Below are positions 28,088-37,449 of a stretch of DNA of 64,000 nucleotides, piece after piece. The notes beneath the pieces were generated by a model. That model was not told the origin of the DNA. It made no database searches and saw nothing but the letters and a program-made list of their open reading frames with translations. The DNA is taken from the NCBI RefSeq assembly GCF_018398875.1, contig NZ_JAGWDK010000014.1, positions 120,108 to 184,107 of the forward strand, written 5' to 3'. The translations under genes were made by a program, and so were the position numbers. Each line of letters opens with the position of its first letter. The stretch's first letter is position 1. This stretch comes from Bradyrhizobium sp. sGM-13 (GTDB taxonomy: Bacteria > Pseudomonadota > Alphaproteobacteria > Rhizobiales > Xanthobacteraceae).

Positions 28088-29182
28088 TTATCCCGTGCCA
28101 GCCTGGATCACACCGAACCAGCCGAGGCCCTTGTAGGTCTCGTAGCCGGGCGTGGCGTGGAACGCGATCATCGTTCCGGAGCGGTCCTGATAGAAGCCGG
28201 AGCGCCTTCCTTCGAGCTGGAGCGAGAGGCGCTCGGTGAGCAGGCCTTGGCCGTCGGAGGCGGCGATCACCCGGAAATTCGAATCGACCAGCAGCACCCG
28301 CGCCTGGTCGGCCGCGCCGACGCGCACGCCCTGGACGATGGCGCGGGCCTGCGGTTCCCAGTCGAAATGAATGGCCAGCACGCCGGTCGGTCTGCCGTGC
28401 GCCTTGCCGCCTTCGCGGACACTGGCGCAGTAGGTCACGACCTGGGCGTTGCCGAGCAAAGGTTGGCATTCGACGTCGCCGACGGCGTAGTCGTCGCCGG
28501 AGCGCAGGGCTCGCGCGGCGCGAAACCACTTGGTCTGCGCCACGTTCTGGCCCACGACGCCAAAGCGATCGGCACGGCCGTTGGCCAGCACATTGCCGTC
28601 GAAATCGCAGAGCCAGAGATCGAGATAGACGGTATAGGCGCCGAGGATCACCGCCATCCGTTCCGACACATGATTGACGGCGGCAGCCTGTGGCGCGGCC
28701 GCGCAATCGACCACGGCGGAATCGGTTGCCCACCAGCGCACGTCACAGGTGCGCTCATAGAGGTTGCGGTCGATCAGCTCGATGGCGTTGAGCGATAGAT
28801 CGACCATGCGTTCGCCGCGCGAGCGGTCGGCCATCTGCGCGATCGAATTCATCAGATTGCCGGTCCGGTTGGTGAGCTGGCTTTCGAGCTCGCGGGCAAT
28901 CGTCTCGACCTGCTGGCCGACGTTGCGGACCTCCTGCGCCACCACCGCAAAGCCCGCACCTTGCGCGCCGGCGCGCGAACTCTCGATCAACGCGTTCAGC
29001 GCCAGCATCTTCATCTGGTTGGTGATCTTTTGGATCGACTTGGTCTTCTCGCAGGCGACCTGGTTGACCTCGGCGGTCAATCTCGCGATCAGCGCGGAAA
29101 CGTCGGATTCGTCCTCGGTGCCCGCTGATTTGGCCGGCTGTTTTGCGGTCGTTGCGGTTTGGGAGCGAAGCGCGACGGACAT
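28088..29182 (-). CDS. Soluble methyl-accepting-type sensor with N-terminal signalling tip
   Basis: A 364-aa protein without a membrane segment. The signalling hairpin tip is at the N-terminus (residues 50-90: MKMLALNALIESSRAGAQGAGFAVVAQEVR pattern, given here as MKMLALNALIESSRAG). A Cache/PAS-like domain follows, with WLCDFDGNVLANGR and a second half near 300-360. This is the reverse of the usual order, and the coiled coil around the tip is much shorter than in classical receptors. The ATG at 29182 follows GAGGAAT with an 8-base gap. It may be a cytoplasmic sensor acting on a CheA. The gene converges with the dehalogenase gene. Confidence 0.82.
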   Translation of the reverse strand: MSVALRSQTATTAKQPAKSAGTEDESDVSALIARLTAEVNQVACEKTKSIQKITNQMKMLALNALIESSRAGAQGAGFAVVAQEVRNVGQQVETIARELESQLTNRTGNLMNSIAQMADRSRGERMVDLSLNAIELIDRNLYERTCDVRWWATDSAVVDCAAAPQAAAVNHVSERMAVILGAYTVYLDLWLCDFDGNVLANGRADRFGVVGQNVAQTKWFRAARALRSGDDYAVGDVECQPLLGNAQVVTYCASVREGGKAHGRPTGVLAIHFDWEPQARAIVQGVRVGAADQARVLLVDSNFRVIAASDGQGLLTERLSLQLEGRRSGFYQDRSGTMIAFHATPGYETYKGLGWFGVIQAGTG

Positions 29183-29406
29183 TGGCGGGAATTCCTCAGT
29201 CTTTGTGCGGATGTCGATCTTCTGCGGATCGGCGGGACTCAAATGAGAGCGTATTCGACTCCTTTGTCGGGGATCATGGCTAACGATTGGTTTAAGTTCC
29301 GGCGGCTTGCGGGTAGTTTTACCTGATGAAGTTGCATCTTCTTTGTGCAAGTCGCATTTGTCGGCATGGCCCACAACCCGCTTAGCCCCTATCTTTCGAA
29401 GGCATC

Positions 29407-31248
29407 ATGATCCTTCCCGCATCCGCACTTCCCGTTGAACTGCCGCCGGCGTTTCTCGGCGTGGCGCGTTCGGCGACGGGCAAATTGTGGCGCGATCGGC
29501 TCGACCTCAGGGGAGCGGCGCGGGCGCTGGCGATCACTCAGCGCTATCAGTTGCCGGAAATGCTGGCCCGCGTGCTGGCGGGCCGCGATGTCGGGATCGA
29601 CGAGGTTCAGGACTTCCTTGATCCGACCATCCGCAAACTGATGCCCGATCCACACACCGTGACGCAGATGGAATTGGCGGCCAAACGCATCGCTGACGCG
29701 GCCATCCGTGGGGAAAAAGTGGCGATCTTCGGCGACTACGACGTCGACGGTGCCACGTCCGCGGCGCTGCTGGCCTGGCATCTGCGCCATTGTGGGCTGG
29801 ATCCGCTTATCCACATCCCGGATCGGATCTTTGAAGGCTATGGCCCCAATGTCGAGGCGGTGCGGGCGCTGGCCGCCAAGGGCGCAACGCTGCTGGTGAC
29901 CGTCGATTGCGGCACCACCAGCACCGAGCCGCTGGCGGAAGCGCGAAAGCTCGGCCTATCCGTCGTCGTCATCGACCATCACCAGACCGGCGATGAATTG
30001 CCCGAGGTCGACGCGCTGGTGAATCCGAATCGCCCGGACGATCTCTCCGGCCTCGACCATCTCGCCGCTGTCGGTCTCGTGCTGATCACGCTGGTCGCTG
30101 TGAACCGCGAGTTGCGCGGCCGCGGCTTCTGGAGCGCGGAGCTGCCGGAGCCGGATCTCTTGGGCATGCTGCACCATGTGGCGCTCGGCACCGTAGCCGA
30201 TGTCGCGCCGCTGATAGGCCTCAACCGCGCCTTCGTCGCCAAGGGCCTGATCGCAATGCGCCGCCGCGACCATGTCGGGCATACCGCGCTGATGGATGTG
30301 GCGCGGCTGAACGGCCCGCCCGAAGCCTGGCATCTCGGCTTCATGCTGGGGCCGCGTATCAATGCGGGCGGCCGGATCGGGCGCGCCGATCTCGGCGTGC
30401 GGCTCTTGCTGGAGGGCGACGTCTCGGAGGCCGCGCGGATCGCGGCCGAACTCGACCGGCTGAACAACGAGCGCCGCGTCATCGAGCAGGCGGCCGAAGC
30501 GCAGGCTGAGGCCGAGGCGCTGGCCTCGCTCGGGCTCGAAGACAAGGGCGCGGTGATTGTGACCGCCGCCGAAGGCTGGCATCCCGGCATTGTCGGTCTC
30601 GTCGCCTCGCGGCTGAAGGAGAAATTTGCGCGTCCCGCCTTTGCCATTGCGCTCGAGCCGGGCGGCATCGGCACCGGCTCGGGCCGCTCGATCTCGGGCG
30701 TCGATCTCGGTAAGGCCGTGCGGCAGGCGGTGAAGGAGCGCCTTTTGATGAAGGGCGGCGGCCATGCCATGGCTGCCGGCGTGACGCTGCGCAAAGAGAA
30801 GCTCGCGGAGTTTCGTGCCTTCATGGAAAGCGCGCTGGCCGAGGACGTCGCCAATTCCCGTCACGAGAACGAGCTGTTCATCGATGGCGCCGTCAGCGCG
30901 CGCAGCGTGACCGTGGAATTCGCCAATACGCTGAACCGCGCCGGGCCGTTCGGCGCGGCCAATCCGGAGCCGGTGATCGCGCTGCCGGCGCATCAGCTCG
31001 TCTATGCCGACGAAGTGGGGCAGGCGCATCTGCGCGTGCGCTTCAAGTCGGGCGACGGCGCGATCGTCAACGGCATCGCGTTCCGCGCGGTCGGACAGAA
31101 GCTCGGAGACGCGCTGTCACAGAACCGCGGCCAGCTTTTGCACGTGGCAGGATCGCTCGCGGTCGATCGTTTTCAAGGTTCGGAACGGGTGCAGTTGCGC
31201 GTGCTCGACGTCGCGGTGCCGGATCCTGGACCGGCCGTGATCAGATAG
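29407..31248 (+). CDS. recJ: Single-stranded-DNA-specific exonuclease RecJ
   Basis: A 613-aa 5'-3' exonuclease acting in recombination and mismatch repair. The DHH phosphoesterase motifs are FGDYDVDGATSAALL (motif I), VDCGTT and VVVIDHHQTGDELP (DHH), and the DHHA1 domain shows GGGHAMAAGVTL. The C-terminal OB domain is present. The length matches the family. The ATG at 29407 follows GAAGG. Confidence 0.95.
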   Translation: MILPASALPVELPPAFLGVARSATGKLWRDRLDLRGAARALAITQRYQLPEMLARVLAGRDVGIDEVQDFLDPTIRKLMPDPHTVTQMELAAKRIADAAIRGEKVAIFGDYDVDGATSAALLAWHLRHCGLDPLIHIPDRIFEGYGPNVEAVRALAAKGATLLVTVDCGTTSTEPLAEARKLGLSVVVIDHHQTGDELPEVDALVNPNRPDDLSGLDHLAAVGLVLITLVAVNRELRGRGFWSAELPEPDLLGMLHHVALGTVADVAPLIGLNRAFVAKGLIAMRRRDHVGHTALMDVARLNGPPEAWHLGFMLGPRINAGGRIGRADLGVRLLLEGDVSEAARIAAELDRLNNERRVIEQAAEAQAEAEALASLGLEDKGAVIVTAAEGWHPGIVGLVASRLKEKFARPAFAIALEPGGIGTGSGRSISGVDLGKAVRQAVKERLLMKGGGHAMAAGVTLRKEKLAEFRAFMESALAEDVANSRHENELFIDGAVSARSVTVEFANTLNRAGPFGAANPEPVIALPAHQLVYADEVGQAHLRVRFKSGDGAIVNGIAFRAVGQKLGDALSQNRGQLLHVAGSLAVDRFQGSERVQLRVLDVAVPDPGPAVIR

Positions 31249-31280
31249 TTCGAACCCAATAATAACAAACGGGAGGCGAA

Positions 31281-32087
31281 ATGGCAGGGCAGGTTCAGAG
31301 CAAGGTCGCGCTGGTGACGGGCGGCGCATCCGGTATCGGCGAAGCGGTTTGCGAGTTGCTGGCGCGCGAGGGGGCGTCGGTCGCGGTGACCGATGTCGAC
31401 GATTTGAGAGGCCCGGAAGTCGTTGCGCGGATCAAGAAGGCGGGGGAAGCGAGCTTCTGGCATCACGACGTGACCAGCGAGGAACGCTGGATCGAAGTCG
31501 TGGCCGATGTCATGAAGCGCTACGGCCGGCTCGACGTGCTGGTCTCGAACGCCGGCATCGGCATTTCGGTGCCGTCGATCACCGAGATGTCGCTTGCGGA
31601 CTGGCGGCGGCAGACCGCGATCAACCTCGACGGCGTGTTCCTGTCGGTGAAGCATTGCCTGCCCGTGATGCGCAAGACCGGCGGCGGCTCCATCATCATG
31701 ATGTCGTCGCTGGCGGGCCTGCGTGGCGCGGCCGGGCTTTCCGGCTACTCCGCGACCAAGGGCGGTGTGCGGCTGTTCGCCAAGTCGATCGCGATGGAAT
31801 GCGCAACGTTTGGCGACGGCATCCGCGTCAACTCGGTGCATCCCGGCATCATCGACACGCCGATCTGGGGCAAGATTCCGGTGGGCACCACAAGTAGCGG
31901 GCAGAACGCGCCGATCGATCCGGAGGAGCGCGCGAAACTGGCCACGCCGCTCGGCCGCGCCGGGCAGGCGGCGGAGATTGCGCAAGGCGTGCTGTATCTG
32001 GCGTCCGATGCGTCGCGCTACGTGACGGGAACGGAGCTTGTTATCGACGGCGGCATGAATGCAGGTGGGGTGGCGCGACGCGCATAG
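31281..32087 (+). CDS. SDR-family oxidoreductase
   Basis: A 268-aa classical SDR. NAD-binding TGGASGIG near 14-21, SNAGIG replaces the usual NNAG, and the catalytic YSATKGG is near 157. The C-terminal TGTELVIDGGMNAGG is typical. It resembles cyclopentanol or 3-alpha/20-beta-hydroxysteroid-type dehydrogenases; the substrate is unknown. The ATG at 31281 has GGGAGG with a 4-base gap. It lies 32 bases after recJ and could be read from the same transcript. Confidence 0.87.
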   Translation: MAGQVQSKVALVTGGASGIGEAVCELLAREGASVAVTDVDDLRGPEVVARIKKAGEASFWHHDVTSEERWIEVVADVMKRYGRLDVLVSNAGIGISVPSITEMSLADWRRQTAINLDGVFLSVKHCLPVMRKTGGGSIIMMSSLAGLRGAAGLSGYSATKGGVRLFAKSIAMECATFGDGIRVNSVHPGIIDTPIWGKIPVGTTSSGQNAPIDPEERAKLATPLGRAGQAAEIAQGVLYLASDASRYVTGTELVIDGGMNAGGVARRA

Positions 32088-32132
32088 ACGAAAACGTGGG
32101 CAGCAGTATCGACTGCGCTACGCGCGCGTGCA

Positions 32133-33029
32133 TCAGCGTGAAAGTGAGCTTTTGGCGAATTGTGCGCGCAACCAGGCTTGCGTTGCTTCGATCGGTTCGG
32201 TCAGGGGTCTGCGGGAGCCGCGCGCTAGATGCAGGGTGAAGCCTTCGATTTCCGGGCCGAACGGTACGACCAGCGTTTTGGTCGCGAGTTCCTCCGACAC
32301 CAGCAGCAGACTGTGCAACGCAACCCCGGTGCCGGCGACGGCGGCCTGGATCGCATGGGTCTCATCGCTGAAGCGGAGCCCGGCCCGAGCATCGACACCG
32401 TCGATACCCGCGATCTTCAGCCAGCGCCGCCAGGTCGGATTGCCGCTATCGCTGCGGCGCCAGTCAAAATGCAGCAAGGTCGCTGAGCGCAGATCGGCCG
32501 GCTTCTTCAGACCAAGACGCGGACTTGCCACTGGCGCAAAACGATCGATGGCCAACGGTTCGGCGCTCAGATCGGGATAAGGGCCAGGGCCATAGCGCAA
32601 CGCGAGGTCCGCGACACCCGAATTAAGGTCCATGACCTCCAGGGTCGCCAGCAGCGTGAGATCGATGTCAGGTCTTGCGTTGTGAAAGCCCGCGATGCGC
32701 GGCACCAGCCACTTGGCGGTGAACGCGGGAGTGGCCGAAAGTGTCACGGTCGCGCGGCGCTGCCTGCGGCTCAATCCTTCGATGACACGTGCGAAGGAAT
32801 CGAAGCCGTCGCGCAGAACCGGCAGCAAGACTTGCCCTTCCGCGGTCAGCAGGACCTGACGCGTCCGCCGTTCGAACAGGCTCACGCCAAGCACCTCTTC
32901 CAATTGCCGAACCTGATGGCTGATGGCGGTCGGCGTCACGTGCAACTCCTGAGCCGCACGCTTGAAACTCAGATGCCGCGCGGCGGCTTCGAACGCCCGC
33001 AGCCCAGACAGCGGTGGAAGACGTCTCAT
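32133..33029 (-). CDS. LysR-family transcriptional regulator (GcvA-like)
   Basis: A 298-aa regulator. The winged helix-turn-helix occupies residues 1-64 (LRAFEAAARHLSFKRAAQELHVTPTAISHQ, shortened to LSFKRAAQELHVTPTAISHQ), and the effector domain follows from about 92 with the GcvA-style VTLSATPAFTAKWLVPR. It is divergent from the flavin reductase gene at 33140; the LysR box at 33045-33061 lies between them, which suggests autoregulation and control of the neighbour. Confidence 0.9.
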   Translation of the reverse strand: MRRLPPLSGLRAFEAAARHLSFKRAAQELHVTPTAISHQVRQLEEVLGVSLFERRTRQVLLTAEGQVLLPVLRDGFDSFARVIEGLSRRQRRATVTLSATPAFTAKWLVPRIAGFHNARPDIDLTLLATLEVMDLNSGVADLALRYGPGPYPDLSAEPLAIDRFAPVASPRLGLKKPADLRSATLLHFDWRRSDSGNPTWRRWLKIAGIDGVDARAGLRFSDETHAIQAAVAGTGVALHSLLLVSEELATKTLVVPFGPEIEGFTLHLARGSRRPLTEPIEATQAWLRAQFAKSSLSR

Positions 33030-33044
33030 CGGCCAGACCTAACA

Positions 33045-33061
33045 GATGAATGCAATTCATC
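33045..33061. promoter_or_regulatory. LysR-type T-N11-A operator candidate
   Basis: A perfect 7-bp inverted repeat, GATGAAT-GCA-ATTCATC, contains the T-N11-A signature of LysR sites. It begins 16 bases before the LysR start codon and lies about 80 bases before the oxidoreductase start. Confidence 0.6.
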
Positions 33062-33139
33062 CATGTGATGAGCAATTTGCTTTTGTCAATGCATTCTTCC
33101 TGATCCATCTAGTCGAACAAGGATGAAAGGAGATATGCC

Positions 33140-33829
33140 ATGAACTTGCTACGGATTGACGCCAGTGCGCGGCCTGACAGATCGGACCGGTTCCCTCGCG
33201 GGTCGCACACGCGCCGCCTCACGGAACGCTTCGTGCAGCGTTGGCTGCAATACCGGCCGAGTGACCTCGTGACCGATCGGGATGTCGGCCAATCACCACC
33301 GCATCACGTCACCGAGAAATGGATCGGTGCGGCCTTCACCAAACCTGAACTGCGCGAACCGTGGATGAATGATGTGCTGGCGGAAAGCGACGCATTGGTC
33401 GATGAACTCATCGCCGCAGATTTGATCGTGGCTGGCGTGCCGATGTACAATTTTGGAATGCCGGCGCAGTTCAAGGCGTATGTCGACAATGTCGTGCGGG
33501 TCGGTCGCACTTTCGGCTTTGACCGTGCCCGGCCAGACGATCCTTATTCGCAGCTACTGGCTGGAAAGGGCAAACGTCTCATCATGCTCAGTTCGCGGGG
33601 TGACTACGGATACGATCCAGGCGGACGGATCGCGCACATCAACCATGTCGAAGGGTCGGTGCGCGACGTGTTCGGCTTCCTCGGCGTCACCGACTTCCAC
33701 AGCATCGCCATCGAATATGACGAGTTCGGGGGTGAACGCTTGAAGGCGTCGATCGCTGCGGCCGAACGCGCAGTGGATGATCTTGTGGATCGGCTGGCGA
33801 AGGAAGCCGAACCGCTGGAAGCAGCTTGA
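33140..33829 (+). CDS. FMN-dependent NAD(P)H oxidoreductase (azoreductase-like)
   Basis: A 229-aa flavodoxin-fold protein. LLRIDASAR with the following Ser/Thr-rich loop binds the FMN phosphate, and PMYNFGMPAQFKAYVDNVVRVG (abbreviated PMYNFGMPAQFKAYVDN) is the AzoR hallmark. It probably reduces quinones or azo compounds with NAD(P)H. AAGGAG precedes the ATG at 33140. Divergent control by the LysR at 32133 is likely. Confidence 0.9.
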   Translation: MNLLRIDASARPDRSDRFPRGSHTRRLTERFVQRWLQYRPSDLVTDRDVGQSPPHHVTEKWIGAAFTKPELREPWMNDVLAESDALVDELIAADLIVAGVPMYNFGMPAQFKAYVDNVVRVGRTFGFDRARPDDPYSQLLAGKGKRLIMLSSRGDYGYDPGGRIAHINHVEGSVRDVFGFLGVTDFHSIAIEYDEFGGERLKASIAAAERAVDDLVDRLAKEAEPLEAA

Positions 33830-33884
33830 CTGCAGACTCGATGTAGAGGACGCGGCCGAACCGTGCGAGGTTGAAGCTGCGTCG

Positions 33885-35117
33885 CTATCCGCCCTGCCTC
33901 AATCGCGCCAGCACCTTCAGCCCGCCGTAGCCATCCGCCGGCAGCAGGCCCATCTTGGTCTGATAATCCTTCACCGCCTTCATCGTGTCGTTGCCGACGC
34001 GGCCGTCGGTGCCTCCGGTATCGAAGCCGGCCTTGGTCAGCCGGGTCTGCAGCTCCTGCACTTCGGCGAGCGTCAGCGCGCGCTCCGAGCCGGGGAAAGG
34101 TTGGATGAAGGGCGGTGCACCCAAAATGCGATCGCCGAGATGGCAGATCGCCAGCGCGTAGTTCATTGACGGGTTGTAGCTCTTCACCGAATAGAAATTC
34201 GGGCCCAACAGGAACGAAGGTCCCCCGGCGACCGGCACCCACATCTGCGCCGACGCGTTCGGTTGTGGGAACGGCTTGCCGTCGGCGCGCGTGACGCCGG
34301 CGCTAGCCCATGCCGCGTAGGTACGGCTGCCGCTCGAGGCCCCACCGGATGCGCGCACCTCATAGCCCCAGTGCTCACCGCGGTGATACTTGCCGCGGTT
34401 GAGCAGATAGCGCGCGCTGGAGCCGAGCGCATCGTCGGGCTTGCCGAACGGCGAGACGCGGCCGTCCTTGTCGTAGTCCATGCCGACATTGAGCCAGACT
34501 TCCGGCATCCACTGCGTGTGCCCCATCGCGCCGGCCCAGGATCCCCGCATTTCCTCCGGCGTGCCCCAGCCGCGATCGACGATCTTGAGCGCGTTGATCA
34601 GCTCGGTCTCCCAATAGGCGCGGCGGCGCGGCTCGTTCCAGGCCAGCGCTGCGAGCGCCGGAAAGATCGGGCGCATATGGTTCTGCTGCACCAAAGGATC
34701 GCCATAGGCGGATTCGACGCCCCACAGCGCGAGCAGCGTGCCGCGCTCGACGCCAAAATCCTGCTCGATCCGCGCGAACAGCGGCTCGTGCTTCTTCAGG
34801 GCTCCGCGGCCGTTGATGATACGCCAGTCCGAGACGCGGCGATTGATGTATTGCCAGATCTGCTCATGGAATTCCGGCTGCTTCTGCATCTGCCGGAATA
34901 CGGTCATATCGGGCTCGATGCGCCCCATCACCCGCGTCCAGGTCGCGTCTGAAATGCCTTTTGCCAGCGCACGCGCGCGGAAATTGTCGCGCCACTGGTC
35001 GAAGCCGGCCGGTGCGGCAAATGCAGGAAGCCCGGTCGCGAGCAAGGCGCCGGCACCGAGGCTGCCTTGCAGCAGGGCGCGGCGGGTCGGCGCAGTCTTG
35101 GAATCAGGCTGTTTCAT
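33885..35117 (-). CDS. Lytic murein transglycosylase (MltB family)
   Basis: A 410-aa exported enzyme. The start MKQPDSKTAPTRRALLQGSL is a twin-arginine-like signal. The SLT_2 domain contains the catalytic Glu in LLALWGVESAYGDP, then MGHTQWMPEVWLN and NYALAICHLGDRI. A C-terminal peptidoglycan-binding domain (about 345-405) shows LQTRLTKAGFDTGGTDGRVG. It cleaves glycan strands to 1,6-anhydromuropeptides in the periplasm. It converges with the azoreductase-like gene. Confidence 0.92.
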   Translation of the reverse strand: MKQPDSKTAPTRRALLQGSLGAGALLATGLPAFAAPAGFDQWRDNFRARALAKGISDATWTRVMGRIEPDMTVFRQMQKQPEFHEQIWQYINRRVSDWRIINGRGALKKHEPLFARIEQDFGVERGTLLALWGVESAYGDPLVQQNHMRPIFPALAALAWNEPRRRAYWETELINALKIVDRGWGTPEEMRGSWAGAMGHTQWMPEVWLNVGMDYDKDGRVSPFGKPDDALGSSARYLLNRGKYHRGEHWGYEVRASGGASSGSRTYAAWASAGVTRADGKPFPQPNASAQMWVPVAGGPSFLLGPNFYSVKSYNPSMNYALAICHLGDRILGAPPFIQPFPGSERALTLAEVQELQTRLTKAGFDTGGTDGRVGNDTMKAVKDYQTKMGLLPADGYGGLKVLARLRQGG

Positions 35118-35282
35118 GCGCTCAGTCTAGCGGCGTTGCGTGCCTGCGCCAAAAGCTATGACGCCGCGGGAACCGGCTTTTTCGGCAGAAATCCGCGGCA
35201 GTTTTGCCGATGCGGTTAGCCATGGACGGGGTGCGGGGTCTCTTATAATCAAGCAGAGTACTGACAACAGAAGGCAGGAAGA

Positions 35283-35747
35283 ATGTCACACGCCCGCAAA
35301 GAGTACAAAGATTTCATGTCGCTGACGCCCGACGCCTACGCGGCTGTACTGGCGCTCGGCCAGGTCGCGGGCAAGGCAGGCATGGACAAGCAACTGCTCG
35401 AGTTGATCAAGCTGCGTGCCTCGCAGATCAACGGCTGTGCCTTTTGCGTGCAGTATCATATCCTGGAGGGCGAGAAGCTCGGCGTGCCTACCGACAAGCT
35501 CAATCTCGTGGTGGTCTGGCGCGAGGCGCCGCAGTTCACCGCGCGCGAGCGTGCGGCGCTGGCCTGGACGGAAGCGCTGACGTTGCTTAGAGACGGCGTC
35601 AGCGATGAGGTCTATGCGCAGGCGAGCGCGGAATTCTCCGAGAAGGAGCTCGCCTATCTCACCTCCGCGGTCGCCTCGATCAATGTCTGGAACAGATTCG
35701 GCGCCGCATTTCGCTGGACGCCGCCGGCCCGGAAGCAGGTCGCCTGA
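35283..35747 (+). CDS. Carboxymuconolactone decarboxylase/AhpD-like protein
   Basis: A 154-aa protein of the AhpD/CMD fold. The redox CxxC lies in NGCAFCVQYH, followed by the proton-relay His, which fits the alkylhydroperoxidase subgroup rather than the ring-opening decarboxylases. AGGAAGA precedes the ATG at 35283. Probably handles peroxides with a thiol partner. It stands alone. Confidence 0.88.
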   Translation: MSHARKEYKDFMSLTPDAYAAVLALGQVAGKAGMDKQLLELIKLRASQINGCAFCVQYHILEGEKLGVPTDKLNLVVVWREAPQFTARERAALAWTEALTLLRDGVSDEVYAQASAEFSEKELAYLTSAVASINVWNRFGAAFRWTPPARKQVA

Positions 35748-35828
35748 GCGCGCCGCCAGCCGTTAATGCCCACGGAATCCATTGCAGAGGTTTGAACGGT
35801 TTCGCGGCCGAAGCGAACCGGTTGGCGG

Positions 35829-37412
35829 TTAGTTAGCGCGGCCTTCCGCTTGTCGCGCGACGTGACGCCGTACATTCTTCGGCAACGCATGCGCGACGGC
35901 GGCCGGCGGCTCGGTCCCGATCTCGTGGCCGCGGCCGCGGATGAGCCGCTCGTAGGAGGCGATCAGGGTGGTGTAGGGGTTGACCCAGATCCAGCCGTCA
36001 CGCGTGAACACCTGCACGTCGAAGTGGAGGTGGTATGACGTGCCGTTCGGGAAATCGAGATAGTTGGAAACCACGCCGATCTTCTCGCCCTCGGCGACCC
36101 GGCGCCCGTTGAGGATGCCGTCCGCATCCATGGCTGACGGGTTCATGTGCATGTAACGGAAACGGATGTGCTCGTTGCCTGTGTTGATCTGCAGCGTTGC
36201 CGCCTGTTGCTTTAAGGAACGGATGACGACGCCGTCGCGGACCGCGACGACCGCCTGCTTTCTCGGATGGCAGGCGTTGTCGGCGCTGCTGTTCGGCGGG
36301 CAAGGCGCGGGGCGGATGTCCTGGCCCTGGTGACCGAAGCCGGCCGCGCATTGGCCGACCTGGAAACTGCGGGCTTCGCAAAAATTGTCCCGCCACGGAT
36401 AGACGCCGCCGGATTTGCGCTTGGTGAACTGCTGCGAGCTGACCCGGGCCGGAGCTCTCTCAAGCGGAAAGCGGATCTGCGAATAGGCGATCAGGTCGGC
36501 GCGGCCGCCGCGCCTGCGCGCGCCGCTGTTGGCAATGATGTCGCCGCTCGGGCGATAGGTGAAGTCGGGCGAAAGGGTGGCCGGCCGTTCAGCAACCCCG
36601 GAGGGCACGTCGAAGCGCGGTCGTGCCGGCTGGCCTCCGGCGATGCGCAGCGCCTTCAGGAAGCGCTCGGCAATCGGGTAAGCCTCGCGGCAGGCCAGCC
36701 GCCGCGCCCGCGGCGCCGAATCGAGGCACTGGATCGACACCACATAGGGCACGCCGAAACGGGTGAAGGCGTAGCGGACGTAACCTTCGCGAATGAAACG
36801 GCGCATGTCCGGAAATTGCGACGCCAGCGCCTTGACCGGCTCGCCCTTGCCGCTGAGCGGATCGGCAAGATCGTAGACAAGGATCGAGCCCGTAATCTGC
36901 ACCTCGACCGGACGGGTGAACGTCCGAGACGGCAGGCCGTCACCGGCGTCGGGATCGAGTGAAAACACCGCGTCGTAGCCGGAGGGGCCGGCGTGAAACA
37001 GATCGACGGGGCGGAAGCCGGCCTGGTGGCGTGACACCGACGGATGGCGCGCGCCGCTGGCCTCGGCCTCGAGATAGGCCGCGGTATCGAACGGCAACAG
37101 CACCGGCACCGGACTGCGGCCGATTGCTGCGAACATCGCCGAATTGATCGCGTTCAACTGCACCAGCGCGGGCGCAGAGCGCGGATCCCATGCCGGCACC
37201 CGCCGCTGGCCTGCGAAGGTGAAGCGCTGCGCGATCGCCGGCCGGGAACTAATCTCGCTGCGAAGCTGATCCAGAACGGCGCGCCATTCGACGCGAACGG
37301 CCGACATCGACGGCATTCTGAACTCATTGGCGGAAACGCCTGATATCCCGGCGGGGAGCAAACAAAAGGCTGCCAGCCAACGCGAGAGCAAGCGGACAGC
37401 CTTCGTACCCAA
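35829..37412 (-). CDS. M23-family (LytM) peptidase, exported
   Basis: A 527-aa protein. A signal sequence (LLSRWLAAFCLLPAGISG) lies at residues 8-25. The C-terminal third has the M23 zinc site: GHQGQDIRP (His and Asp ligands), FRYMHMNP and SYHLHFDV. It should cut peptidoglycan cross-links or be a regulator of amidases. The middle region is of unknown fold. The only start that keeps the signal peptide is TTG at 37412, behind a GGGGGG run. Confidence 0.87.
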   Translation of the reverse strand: MGTKAVRLLSRWLAAFCLLPAGISGVSANEFRMPSMSAVRVEWRAVLDQLRSEISSRPAIAQRFTFAGQRRVPAWDPRSAPALVQLNAINSAMFAAIGRSPVPVLLPFDTAAYLEAEASGARHPSVSRHQAGFRPVDLFHAGPSGYDAVFSLDPDAGDGLPSRTFTRPVEVQITGSILVYDLADPLSGKGEPVKALASQFPDMRRFIREGYVRYAFTRFGVPYVVSIQCLDSAPRARRLACREAYPIAERFLKALRIAGGQPARPRFDVPSGVAERPATLSPDFTYRPSGDIIANSGARRRGGRADLIAYSQIRFPLERAPARVSSQQFTKRKSGGVYPWRDNFCEARSFQVGQCAAGFGHQGQDIRPAPCPPNSSADNACHPRKQAVVAVRDGVVIRSLKQQAATLQINTGNEHIRFRYMHMNPSAMDADGILNGRRVAEGEKIGVVSNYLDFPNGTSYHLHFDVQVFTRDGWIWVNPYTTLIASYERLIRGRGHEIGTEPPAAVAHALPKNVRRHVARQAEGRAN

Positions 37413-37449
37413 TGCATCGCCCCCCGGCGTATGCTCCTATGGCGCGGTC

